Assembly (NCBI GenBank): GCA_963978895.1
Contig: OZ022241.1
Location: 22,175,573 to 22,239,572, forward strand
Length of the DNA: 64,000 nt
Reading direction: 5' to 3'
Source: Erpobdella octoculata
Lineage: Eukaryota; Annelida; Clitellata; Hirudinida; Erpobdellidae
In this document: one piece after another, positions 9,757 to 27,910 of the stretch
How the letters are laid out: every line of letters begins with the position of its first letter
Position numbering within the stretch: the stretch's first letter is position 1
Notes under the pieces: generated by a model
The model's database searches: none
What the model was told of the DNA's origin: nothing
The model's input: the letters and a program-made list of their open reading frames with translations, nothing else
Position numbers and translations under genes: made by a program

Positions 9757-11723
9757 CAATGAAAACACCCTTTCAGATGAGGTTTCAGTAGCAGGCACAC
9801 ATAGAATAGCCTTGGCAACTGTTGATAATTTCGGCCATATTTCTGATTTTGATTTCCAAAAATCAAGAATATTGCTGTTTGTGTCTGAGCACTGTAAATA
9901 TGAATCAGCTTCATTTTCAATTGCTTTAACCCCAGAATATATGTCGCCAAAAAATGGGTGATTCTCAATTCTTGGTTTTTTCTTCGGAGGTAACATCATC
10001 GTATCATCTGTTCGTAATATATTATATATAAACAGAAATTGAGAAAAACATAAAAAATGTAATTGAAAGCAACTAACCACAATTTCCATCTGGAATTTCA
10101 TCCATCATATTTTTCAATGTTTGAATCGCATTTTTTTTTTCAGTTGCTGATAATATAATGCTGTTTTTCAATCTTGAATCGAGCATGGCAGCAGTGATAT
10201 GCAGGTCATCTAGCTTTAAATAAATATCTGCATACTTTTTCAGATTGACTTTCAATTGGCAAATTGAATCCAAATCTTCAGACTTAATGCTTAAGCCTTT
10301 CAGTAACTGACAACGAACAGCGGCAACTACATGCAGAGTCGGTGCTTTGTCTGCCGACACCAGTTTGGTGGCGTTATCAAATGGTTCTAACACCTTTATT
10401 GCTTCCCCCAGCAAATCTTCATGAACGTCTAATAACATTCTTTGCAATGTTTTGTCATTTGATTCATTGGCCAAGTTGGTCAAAGGATCAATGTTTTCCT
10501 TTATTGATTTTAACATATAAAGAACACTGTTCCATCTAGTGACAACTGATTGTTTTAATGTTGTTGGTAACTTGTTTTGAATTCTGGTTCTTTTGACTCG
10601 TGTGACAATTTCTTTGCAGAGACTTATAAGATCAGCAATATGTTTTAAAGATGAGTCATTGTCTACATTTTTGTTTTCTATGCTGTGATGCACAACCAAA
10701 TTTATATTATGACCATAACAACTAAGCCAATTAAAACCATTGAATGCTGCTTTGACATTAGAACCATTATCAGTAACATATATATTATTAGATCTTGAAA
10801 TGCTGAAATCCTCTAGAATACTGTTGACAAAAGCCTTGATATTTTCCCCTGTTTTTTTCTCGATTATTGGTTGAGTGGCCAATATGTTTGAACAAAACTC
10901 CCATCTTAAAATTTTTTTTATATTATTATTAAATTTATCATTAAATGTAAAAGCAATTGACAAACGTACCTTTCATTAATATAATGAACTGTAACAGTAA
11001 TGTACAAAGTATTGGTCATGTCTTGGGTCCACATACCTGTTGTTATTCCAGCCCTCCATAAGGATGTGAGACTCTTTTTTAACAATTCCTTTTGTGTGTG
11101 AGCAGTATCATTGAGATGTCGTGAAACTGAACGAGGCGATGGTAGAAAATCACTGACAGAAATATTGCCATATTTCTCACCTAGCGAAATTAACATTTTT
11201 GCTAGGTTGGCAAATCCTTCTCCTTCTATTATAGAAAATGGACTGTGGAGTAAGATAAAAAATTTTAAAATTGTATGTAACCTTATAACAATATTAAAAA
11301 TATGTAAATATTTGTAATAATGAAACAGAAAAAAATGAAAATAAAGGTTTGATTTTTTCTAACCGAATATCTTTGGCATACATCTCTGCACAAATTTGGG
11401 TTAAACGTGCTTTATCCGATGAGGATATGACTCTTGTTGAAGTAGTACTCTGACTGAACATATTTGTTATTTTGTTGCTGGAAACAGAATTTACTTTTTT
11501 ACAGGACTTTTTGTGTGCTTTTAGTCCGCTGGTGCCATCTCGCGATTTCCATTTCAGTAGCGAGTCACAATGAATGCATTGAACCACTGATGTAAATGCG
11601 TCATCAATAAAAACTTTTAAAAAAACTTGGCCAAACATCACTAGTGCCTTGACATTTGTCGAATCGCAAGCGTTCACTTTTAATGGAAATTAATTTTTCG
11701 ATGTCGCATTTTTCCATTTCCAT
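9757..11723 (-). pseudogene. hAT transposase, BED zinc finger and catalytic exons
   Basis: Four exons fit on the minus strand with consensus splice sites and matching phases: 11723-11364, 11242-10970, 10904-10078 and 10007-9757. Exon 1 encodes a BED-type zinc finger (SDVW, then C-x2-C ... TSGLKAHKKSC). Exon 3 holds the RNase H-like core region. Exon 4 holds the C-terminal dimerisation block (ILDFWKSKS...LCVPATETSSERVFS). Two lesions are visible: a one-base frameshift in the T run near 11620 just after SDVWPSF, and the Ty3 insertion after SERVFSL. It would cut and paste its own hAT element. The family is clear; the sub-family (Ac/Hermes/ZBED-like) is not. Confidence 0.85.
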
Positions 11724-12100
11724 GTTATTTAAAACTACAAGCGAAAATGTACTATTGAAATTAAACAGATTCAAGACCAAGACAATCAACCGAAATGAAA
11801 TACAAAAAGAAAGATAGTCCGGTAGAATTAGCTAAACAAAGAACAAAGACGATAAAACAGAGTACAAAGACGATAAAACAAAATACATAAAAAAATTTTT
11901 TTTTAATTTTTAAATTTTTAAAAATTCATTACCGTTCCCGCGGAATTACCGTCAACATTTTCCCCATTACCGCAAATTTGTTCCCCATTTTTTCCCCGTT
12001 ACCGCGCGGTAATGGGGAAATTATTGAAATTTGTTCCCGTTACCGCGGTCCGCGGTAACCGCGGTAAATACCGCGGTCGGTATTACCGTGTCACTCTCTA

Positions 12101-12275
12101 ATATATATATATATATGTTTAAGGCATATTTCGGAATGATATCTTCTTTTAGACAAGTTTCGTTGAACTTTTTAGTCCATTCTGCATTAACAAGCTTCTT
12201 ACAAAAGTTTTGAAGAATAACGATTTCTTTTTTTGTTAGGAATAAGATTAAAAAGAGATTTAAAACTTTTATTAA
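12101..12275 (-). mobile_element. (TA)n remainder and PLE terminal segment
   Basis: 12101-12116 is the rest of the TA array split by the hAT. Right of it, on the minus strand, a short frame reads LVNAEWTKKF, then CLKEDIIPKY, and runs into the TA array. The same motif meets microsatellites at 16795, 21107, 21940, 22133, 24960 and probably 47960. A hammerhead ribozyme lies just upstream of it (12276-12325), so I read it as the pseudo-LTR end of a PLE. Confidence 0.6.
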
Positions 12276-12325
12276 ATTGGGCTAACTGGCCAGTTTCGGA
12301 CGTATCCATCTTCAGAGCCCCCAAT
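12276..12325 (-). ncRNA. Hammerhead ribozyme, PLE type
   Basis: On the minus strand the core CTGAAGA (the CUGANGA consensus) is followed by GGA-TACG-TCC (stem II), GAAA, and ACT-GGCC-AGT (short stem III), with T at the cleavage position. Stem I pairs GGGCT with AGCCC and extends by ATT/AAT after a two-base bulge. PLEs are known to carry hammerheads with very short stem III. Confidence 0.75.
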
Positions 12326-12913
12326 TTAATTTCATAAATATGAGTTAAAACATATAAGAATAAATTAAGTATTGATATGAACTATTGTATGTTGATACGA
12401 AACGTTTAATATTGGTATAAAATATTGAATAATGATATGGAATGATTCGAAACGTTGAAATATGAAACATTGGATGACACCTTGTTTTGTGGTGAAAGCA
12501 TTGGATTTCAATATAAAGCATTGATTATTGAAATGGAGCATTGAAAGCTAATATGAACAAAGGATGAAACAACCCAAATGAAATATTTAAAAATAACAAA
12601 CCATTAAAACTAGTCCGAAATAAAATTGACTCAAATTTTTAAAATATCAATATATAGACACGTACACGTTTCTTATTCGACTGGAAAAAACCAAAGTAAT
12701 ATACAGTCAACGTCGTTTTCTAGTTGTAATATTTACATTACCAAGCAGGTGGTTAAATACGCCTGGATCACACGTGCTTTCGCCGACAGTCATGGGCATA
12801 CAGGTGCGCACCTCTGAAAAATCGGAACGAACAGCAACATCCAAATATCCAGGTTCCATGTCGCACTCAAGAGGTGTAGTTACAAGATTGATGACAGGTC
12901 CGGACTTAATACT
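12326..12913. other. Unidentified, probably PLE 3' UTR
   Basis: No supported gene. It has degenerate repeats of an ATTGA...GAAACATTGG type (12390-12560). By position it would be the 3' UTR upstream of the minus-strand ribozyme. Confidence 0.4.
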
Positions 12914-14143
<1,230 letters not shown>

Positions 14144-15243
14144 TCTATATATATAAAAATGAATGTTTGTATGTATGTATGTATGTATGTATATAGGTAT
14201 GTTATTCATGCATTGCTACACCATTCATCCGATCGTAATGAAATTTTCACACAACCTTGAGAGTCAAGGGGAATCAAATATAGAGAAAAAAATTTGAAAT
14301 CCGTCACAAAATGAGCGGAGCGGAGCGAGTGAGCGAGCGGGAACTATATATATATATATGTATGTGCGTATGTATGTGTGTATGTATGTATGTGTATGTG
14401 CATGTATGTGTGTCTGTGTGTGTGTTTATGTATGTACTAGCGGAGATACCCGGCGTTGCCCGGGTTTTTTAGAGGTTTTTCTAATGTTTGTCTTTTTCTC
14501 TCCCGTTTCCTTTCCCACCTGCTTTCCCACTCCTGTTCGCTTTCCCGTTTTCGGTCGTTTTCCCGCTGCCGGTCGCTTTCCCGCTCCCGGTCGCTTTCCC
14601 GCTCCCGGTCGTTTTCCCGTTCCCGGTCGCTGTCCCGTTCCCGCTCACGTTTGCTCTCCCATTCCCGCTTACGCTTGCTTTTCCGTTCCCGCTCGCTGTC
14701 CGTTCCGGGTCGCTTTCCCGTTTCTATAATAGACAAACTAACCCACAAACATTCATATATATATATATATAGTCTTAGCAAATCTATTTTACGTTTTATA
14801 GGCTAACAGAAGTTATGAAAGAATGGAAAAGAGAAAATGAGCGTGAACGGGAACGGGAAGGGAACGGGAGAGCAACCGTGACTGGGAATGGGAGAGCAAG
14901 CATGACCGGGAACGGGAGAGCAAGCGTGAGCGGGAACGGGAAAGCGACCGGGAACGGGAAAGCGACCGGGAACGGGAAAGCGACCGGGAACGGGAAAGCG
15001 ACCGGGAACGCGGAAAGCGACTGGAATCGGGAGAGCAAGCTTGGAAGGAAACGCGAGCAAGAGAGAAAATCGATAACAAAACATCTGAGCGGGAAAGCGA
15101 CCGGGAGCTGGAAAACGACCGAGAGCGGAAAAGCGACCGGGAACGCGACAAAAACGGGAAAGTGGAGAAGGAAACGGGAGCGAGAGAGACAAACATTAGA
15201 AAAACCTCTAAAAACCCCGGGCAACGCCGGGTAACCCCGCTAG
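14144..15243 (+). mobile_element. Complete non-autonomous Helitron N1
   Basis: It starts TCTATATATATAAAAATG at 14144 and ends with a hairpin (CCCGG-GCAACG-CCGGG, 15216-15231), eight bases, then CTAG (15240-15243), followed by T as Helitrons require. It has no Rep/helicase. Inside, at 14437, is a second Helitron 3' end in the opposite orientation, and both arms carry an 18-bp GC-rich minisatellite (AACGGGAAAGCGACCGGG type). Related copies lie at 35803-36948 (minus) and 60095-61296 (plus). All reading frames through the minisatellite are open and are not genes. Confidence 0.8.
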
Positions 15244-15262
15244 TATATATATATATATATAT

Positions 15263-16559
15263 AAAAGTTTCAAAACCCACAACCTAGTGGCACCAAACAA
15301 CCTGTTACGCCATAACCTCAAAGAAACTAACGTCGTCTACCAGTTTCGTTGCCCACTTCACCACGAATCTACAGCTTCATACGTCGGCCAGACTAGAACT
15401 ACTTTATCTCGCCGACTTACCATGCACGTACAGGGTGGGAATATTCATTCCCATTTCATCAACGACCACGCCATTCCACTTACTAGAAACATTACTGATT
15501 CAAATACTAGCGTGCTTACGTACTCTGGCGATCCCGTTCGATTGAAGATTCTCGAAGCTCTATACATACTGCAGATAAAACCCACGATGAACGTCCAAGA
15601 CGAAAACTTCGACCAGACATTGCAATTGTTTCGTCACTGCAACGGACACGCCCCTCCACATCCATCGAACACACACTCTAGTTCGACAACTTCATGTACT
15701 GTTCTCACCTCGGTCCCTTCACTTCATGGCTACAGTCTACGCGAGCCTAAACCGAGTTCGACCACAGAACACCCACCCATTGATACCAACCAAACTTCCA
15801 CACTCGAACCAAGTACTGCTTCTACCACCGCACCTTGTCTTCCTCCGCAGCTTCCCACCACGCTTCCTTCGCACCCTCCGACACCTGCTTCTGACCCTGA
15901 CGCCACGATCGTCGCTATCTCTTCACCTTCCACTTCCCCAGACCATACTACCACTCAATGCATCGTCGATTACTCATCCGACCCAACGATCGTCGATATC
16001 TCTTCACTTTTCACTTCCACAGAAGAAACTACCACTCAATGTATGTTGTCGATTATTCACTCGTTTCCGCGAACACAAGCTCTCCTAATACACATATCTC
16101 TTCTGAGATTATTAATAACCCTAACATTACTTCGCGTCGTAATCGACACAAATAAAACATTATTATTTCTTACTACACACATACTGTTACTCTTTCCTAT
16201 TTATACTTCATTAGTTTGTACACCGCCCGCGCCATACACCATTTGTACACCTATAAATTCCACCAATTCTACCTACAAGACGTTTCTCGTACACTATCTC
16301 CCCTTCCCATATTCGTACACACACCTACAACTACAGTTATTCACCTTGTCTAGCTCTCTCACCTTTCAGTTGTCGCGTTCGTGCCTTATCGCTCACTCGT
16401 TTACTTAATTTGAAGTAATCTCGTTTTCGTTTTACTTTTGCACTCTAATGGAATTTAATTTAATTTGTTTCGAACTCTAATGGAATTTAATTTAATTTAA
16501 CTTGTTTTGATTCGTCTTGCTTCCGTTTCTTATTTTACGCTGACTTTTAGTTTATTACA
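15263..16559 (+). pseudogene. Penelope-like element: GIY-YIG endonuclease end and 3' UTR
   Basis: From 15287 the frame reads a PLE endonuclease: NVVYQFRCPL (the GIY-like strand), SYVGQTRTTLSRRLTMHV (YIG-like strand and catalytic Arg region), then LKILEALYILQIKPTMN with the conserved Glu. After about residue 125 the frame becomes Ser/Thr/Pro-rich with two similar blocks (TTTQCIVDYSSDPTIVDISS and STEETTTQCM), then loses coding character; it stops at 16408. The reverse transcriptase is missing: the copy is 5' truncated at the Helitron/TA junction near 15262. The ORF's first Met is not a real start. Confidence 0.8.
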
Positions 16560-16607
16560 TTTGGCTCTGAAGATGGAAAAGGATCTGCGAAACTGCAGTA
16601 AGCCAAA
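16560..16607 (+). ncRNA. Hammerhead-like ribozyme, probably degenerate
   Basis: TTTGGCT (16560-16566) and AGCCAAA (16601-16607) form a perfect 7-bp stem I around CTGAAGA ... GAAA CTGCAGTA. Stem III is ACT/AGT with a minimal loop and A at the cleavage position. Stem II is weak. It sits just where the PLE model predicts, after the endonuclease. Confidence 0.6.
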
Positions 16608-16794
16608 TAAAACATCTGAAACAAATGAAAAATAAAAAAAATAAAAAAAATCCAAATAAAACATCTGAAACAAGTCTCACGTCTTTCAATTACCGCAAAA
16701 TCGAGGGCACCATAAAAAATTGATAAACGTCAAGTAGGCCATAGTTTTTAACGGAGTGTGCTTAAAAGAAAATATTACGCCAAACTACGCTCGA

Positions 16795-16795
<1 letters not shown>
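16608..16795 (+). mobile_element. PLE terminal segment abutting a microsatellite
   Basis: It follows the ribozyme. It contains KLINVK, a stop, then [18 protein letters not shown], the recurrent PLE tail motif, and runs straight into (AAAT)n. The internal stop shows decay. Confidence 0.6.
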
Positions 16796-17652
<857 letters not shown>

Positions 17653-17691
17653 TAATAGTAGACCACGTCACTCACTGATTCTGTAACGCTT

Positions 17692-17714
17692 ATGTATGTA
17701 TATATATATATACA

Positions 17715-17748
<34 letters not shown>

Positions 17749-18486
17749 TACGAAGATCCTGTGTCGAGAAAACGGCGTCTAGCTAAAGAAAGGCAACAGA
17801 AATGTCGCGCAAGACAAACTCCACAATCAAAAGCAAAAACTCGAGTTTTAGATGCAGAAGTTCACCAACAACGCGCTGCACAAATATCTGTTGAGGAATT
17901 GCAAATTTTTCATGCTTCTCATGCCGCATCACAACAACGTTATGTCTATCGACTTACTCCTCAACATCTAGAAGCTCTTCACACTTCCATTGCTGCCTCA
18001 CAACGTCATCGAATTGAGCAAATGTCTCCCAATGAATTGCGTCTACATCGAGAAACCAATGCTGCCTCGCAACGCCATCGAGTTGAACAAATGTCTCCCA
18101 ATGAATTGCAGCTACATCGAGCTGCTAATGCGATCTCCCAACGTTTAGCACGAGATCGTGCGAGTGAGGCAGTTCGTAACGAAGCAATTAACTTCAACGA
18201 ATCTCAATTCTATCAACATGATTGTGGTGAATTTGATGTTTTATGTACTTCATGTCGATCAAGAAAATTTGCTGCAAAGCAACCATCAGATGGACTATTC
18301 ACTTCATGTTGTCGAAAAGGCAAAGTAATGTTGTCAAAACCAATTGACATTCACGGTAATACACTTGAATATCCCGATTTTCTTAAAAGCCTATTGTCAG
18401 ACACGGCCAATCCAGATAGATAAAATTTTCGACAACATATTCGATCATACAACAGCTCAGTTTCTTTCGCTTCCATTGGCGCATAA
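17692..18486 (+). pseudogene. Autonomous Helitron replicase/helicase, N-terminal fragment
   Basis: After an initial microsatellite-encoded stretch, the frame reads SRKRRLAKERQQKCRAR, then about four copies of a 22-25-residue repeat (ASQRHRIEQMSPNELRLHRE type), then a Cys-rich motif, CTSCRSRKF...FTSCCRKGKV-L, typical of the N-terminal zinc region of Helitron Rep-Hel proteins. It meets a stop at 18421, after which FRQHIRSYNSSVSFASIGA still matches the family, so the stop is a lesion. Everything downstream (Rep HUH nuclease, Pif1-like helicase) is deleted. Confidence 0.75.
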
Positions 18487-18586
18487 ATTTTGATTTGCTT
18501 ATATATAAATTTTTTTTATGGTTATCAAATGTCATTTTGTTTTTGTTGACTATTTTTATAATAACGGGCACCGTATTTTAAAACTT

Positions 18587-18613
18587 CCGTCATTTTTGAC
18601 GGGCTATCTCTAG
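18587..18613 (+). mobile_element. Helitron 3' terminus
   Basis: A perfect hairpin, CCGTC-ATTTTT-GACGG (18587-18602), then seven bases and CTAG (18610-18613) followed by T: a textbook Helitron 3' end. It closes the deleted autonomous copy beginning before 17692. Confidence 0.75.
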
Positions 18614-20520
<1,907 letters not shown>

Positions 20521-20539
20521 ACAGAAGTATCATCATCCA

Positions 20540-21106
20540 CTACGTTGTCAAGGAGACTCACAATGCATCTCCAGTTTGGGAGTATTCTTAATCATTATGA
20601 ATGTATTCATTTGAAAAAGCTAACACGAAAAGAACTTGAAGAAGGTGTTTCGATTTTAACAAGTGAATCCGACTCTTTCCGGCTGAAAATTAGAGGCTCT
20701 CTATATCTTATCAATGAGACCTGCAATTAATGAACAGTTTGATAAATTTCCACAGATTCTCCACTTGTTTGGTGTCAAAGAAAGTAATATACATCGGTTA
20801 CCCTGTATTCCTTCTAACGACGAGGATAACATAAATGATGTTACTTTTGACTCGTCCTCTGACACAAATACTTTGGCTGTTGAGGCTGCTCCAGACATAG
20901 ATATATATAGATACGCCCTGCTGTGCTAACATTCGCCTTCAACACACGGCTGAAACGGTCCGTCGGTCAAACAATAAAAGTTTAATGGAAAAGTTTTTGG
21001 CTAATTGTAGTCTCGAACAGAGAGTTTTGTGCCGAAAGGTCAAGAATTTGGCTCGAAAAGTTGTTTCTGCCAAATGGCGAGTTGTGTTTCTTAGAGCGTG
21101 TCGCAA
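20540..21106 (+). pseudogene. Penelope-like element: endonuclease end and terminal segment
   Basis: 20540-20720 encodes TLSRRLTMHLQ ... LKIRGSLYLI, the second half of the GIY-YIG domain. One frameshift near 20715 leads to RPAINEQFDKFPQILHLFG, the usual domain end. After a short UTR with a possibly broken ribozyme (20930-20970), 20985-21106 encodes KNLARKVVSAKWRVVF ... ACRKG, the tail motif, which joins the hexamer array. RT and the domain start are missing. Confidence 0.7.
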
Positions 21107-21937
<831 letters not shown>

Positions 21938-22133
21938 AGTAATATACTTTGGCAAAATCCCCTCTCGTAAACACACTCCGTTAAAAACAAACGACCACTT
22001 TGCATTAATGACTTTTTTAATAAACTGTTCGAAATATTTAATTTTACGACGTAAACTAGAGTTTATTAAATATTTCGAACAGTTTATTAAAAAAGTCATT
22101 AATGCAAAGTGGTCGTTTGTTTTTAACGGAGTG
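21938..22133. mobile_element. Palindromic pair of PLE terminal segments
   Basis: Perfect 69-bp inverted arms, 21974-22042 and 22065-22133, with a 22-nt spacer. Each arm encodes the PLE tail ([20 protein letters not shown]); the left arm continues on the minus strand to [10 protein letters not shown] before the left array. So two tails diverge from a common centre, each pointing into a giant microsatellite. Confidence 0.85.
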
Positions 22134-24959
<2,826 letters not shown>

Positions 24960-24960
<1 letters not shown>

Positions 24961-25120
24961 CAAATAATTAGGAACAAGTTGTTTTTTTAGACATGCTTTA
25001 TTGAAGACTATGGCCCATTTCTTATTACAAACATTTTCTATCAACCATGAAACTTTTCGAAAATCGGAAATACCAAGACACTTTTGAACGAACTGGTATA
25101 TATTTTTATTAATGTGTTGG
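24960..25120 (-). mobile_element. PLE terminal segment
   Basis: On the minus strand after the ribozyme: KNIYQFVQKCLGISDF, then a segment with NKKWAIVF, then CLKKQLVPNYLKY, then TA repeats. It is the best-preserved copy of the tail and shows about 70 residues of the PLE N-terminal region. Confidence 0.65.
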
Positions 25121-25172
25121 TCATGAGCTGACCTGCAGGTTTCGGCTTTATTAGCCATCATCAGAACTCATA
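25121..25172 (-). ncRNA. Hammerhead ribozyme, PLE type, intact core
   Basis: On the minus strand: CTGATGA, an unpaired T, GGC-TAATAAA-GCC (stem II), GAAA, then ACC-TGCA-GGT (stem III) and C at the cleavage site. Stem I pairs TATGAGTT upstream with AGCTCATG downstream over 7-8 positions with one G-T pair. All core positions fit the consensus, and the location (just before a PLE N-terminal frame) is that known for PLE hammerheads. Confidence 0.87.
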
Positions 25173-26284
<1,112 letters not shown>

Positions 26285-26549
26285 ATTCAAGTATAAAATA
26301 AAAACGGCTGAACAGATTTTATTGGAATTTGGTACATTTATGTAGCTTATTCAAGCGGTGGTTTCTGTCAAGTTTGAAAAAAAAAATTGTAATCAGTTCA
26401 GTTGGTGTTTTATGGACAAAAATGTTTCGGTAAGCGGTTGTAAGAAGAAGTAAATTTTTTTCTCTCCAAAATACAAATAATAATACATTATTTTATAGTT
26501 AAATTATTTTTTTTTTATAAGTTTTAATTAAAAATATCAAATAATTTTG
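26285..26549. other. AT-rich, possible Helitron 5' remnant
   Basis: AAAAACGGCTGAACAGATTT resembles the N3 region near 1760. No gene seen. Confidence 0.3.
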
Positions 26550-26724
26550 TGCGTAGTTTAGTGGCGCCGGACACCTTTGTTTTGATTTCATCAGGCTCCC
26601 GAACTCTTTCATTTCGGTCGCTGCTATTGCCCCGGCGGTTTGCCGTAGTTACAAGGTCGCTGCTATTAAACAACCGAACGAACAGGTAAATAAACACGCG
26701 AGTACGAACTTTTTTTGCTTCGCA

Positions 26725-27456
26725 ATGTCTCGCAAGACATTAAAATCAGAAAATATCATGTTGGAAGAACAAAACATGGAGTCTTTGGCTGAAAAGTTGA
26801 AGGACAAATTGTTGCCAACTCTTATAGTAGAACTCAGGGAATTCATTAACGAGGCGATAATGAGGACTGTAACTGAGGCAGTTAAAACTGAAATCAAACC
26901 ATATGTCAAAGAATTGAATAGAGTTAGTGAAGAGAACAAGTTTTTGAGCCTCAGAGTTGAGCAGTTGGAGGCCCAGTCAAGAGCAAATAACCTTGTAATT
27001 CATGGTTTGCCGGAGTCAACCTATGCAGAGGCCTCAACAAATGCTGAGGCGGATAATACTCAAAAAGCTCCTTCACGAAGAGATACAATTCAATGTATCT
27101 TGAAATGCTGCAACTCAAAACTCGGTGTCGCCGTCTCTGAAAATGATATCTCCGCCGGATTTAGAATACCAGGCATCAAAAATGCGCCCCGTCCAATTGT
27201 TGTTACCTTTACTTCGAAGTCCATTAGAGACAAGGTTTACATTTCAAGAAAATTACTACGCAAACAGGATGGTGGCCCCAGGATCTACATCAATGAACAC
27301 TTGACAAAGGGAAGCTCAGGTCTTTTTTTCTTCTTGCTCAGAGAAGGAAAGATAGCCTCTGTCTGGACCCTGAATGGTAATGTCTATGTCAAGAGGATTG
27401 AATCTGACAGACCATCGAGGATATCTTCGATGGAGGATTTACAGAAATATCAGTAA
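26725..27456 (+). CDS. Non-LTR retrotransposon ORF1 protein
   Basis: A 243-residue intact frame. About residues 10-85 form a coiled coil (KLKDKLLPTLIVELREFINE ... EENKFLSLRVEQLEAQSRAN), followed by an RRM-like region starting NLVIHGLPES and a C-terminal region (RPIVVTFTSKSIRDKVYISRKLL). This is the usual plan of a nucleic-acid-chaperone ORF1p that coats its own RNA. Start taken at the first ATG, with UTR-like sequence upstream. No zinc knuckle is visible. Confidence 0.8.
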   Translation: MSRKTLKSENIMLEEQNMESLAEKLKDKLLPTLIVELREFINEAIMRTVTEAVKTEIKPYVKELNRVSEENKFLSLRVEQLEAQSRANNLVIHGLPESTYAEASTNAEADNTQKAPSRRDTIQCILKCCNSKLGVAVSENDISAGFRIPGIKNAPRPIVVTFTSKSIRDKVYISRKLLRKQDGGPRIYINEHLTKGSSGLFFFLLREGKIASVWTLNGNVYVKRIESDRPSRISSMEDLQKYQ

Positions 27457-27459
27457 GAT

Positions 27460-27908
27460 GGCTACCAATATAGAAGATATTAGTTTTGGTTCTTTGGACG
27501 ATAGAAATTCTTTTTTGTTTGATGCTCACCTCGATCCTGATGTAAATTTATTTGTCTCATCTTATATAGACTCAGAAAAATATGTGACGCCTCAGGAACT
27601 AAACAATCTAACTCGCAGTTTTCGAAGTGACGATCTTTCTCTTCTTCACATCAATTGAAGAAGCCTTCTGAATAAAATTAATGATCTGACTATTTTGCAA
27701 CACAATAGTAAAGCGAAGATCCTGGCAGTAACTGAAACTTGGCTGGACGATAAAAAAACTGGATAGTATCTCAATGCCTGGTTTCAAGTTCTTATCTAAG
27801 CATCGTATTGGTAAAAAGGGTGGTGGTGTTGGTTTTTTTGTCGACTCCAGGATACAACTTACAATCATAGATGATCAATTTCATGCCTTGAAATGAAATC
27901 TGAAGACT
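27460..27908 (+). pseudogene. ORF2 start: apurinic endonuclease fragment
   Basis: It begins MATNIEDISFG, four bases past ORF1, and reaches LSLLHIN and, after an in-frame stop (27656-27658), RSLLNKINDLTIL and ILAVTETWLDD, the start of an EEP endonuclease with its catalytic Glu. A frameshift follows near 27760. It stops at the MITE. Confidence 0.75.
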
Positions 27909-27910
27909 TA

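Larger units (their letters stand above)
2004..12100 (-). mobile_element. hAT DNA transposon, complete ends, split by a Ty3/gypsy element
   Basis: The ends are perfect 15-bp inverted repeats, TAGAGAGTGACACGG at 2004-2018 and its complement at 12086-12100. Both are flanked by ATATATAT, consistent with the 8-bp hAT target duplication although the TA-repeat target makes that weak. The subterminal regions are low-complexity (CCCCATCCCC-like on the left, CCGCGGTAACCG-like on the right). The transposase runs on the minus strand. Removing the 7.4-kb Ty3 element and one 5-bp duplication would leave a hAT of about 2.66 kb. Confidence 0.9.

Noticed and set aside
14437..15243. Frames resembling RS-domain or collagen-like proteins (SRSRSL, ERERES, PVAFPF), also at 35803-37350 and 60381-61296
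   Set aside because: The 18-bp minisatellite of Helitron N1 lacks stops in most frames on both strands, so all these frames are by-products.
20930..20970. A fourth hammerhead before the PLE tail
   Set aside because: GAAACGGTCCGTC looks like the GAAA and stem III part, but no CTGANGA core with a matching stem I precedes it.
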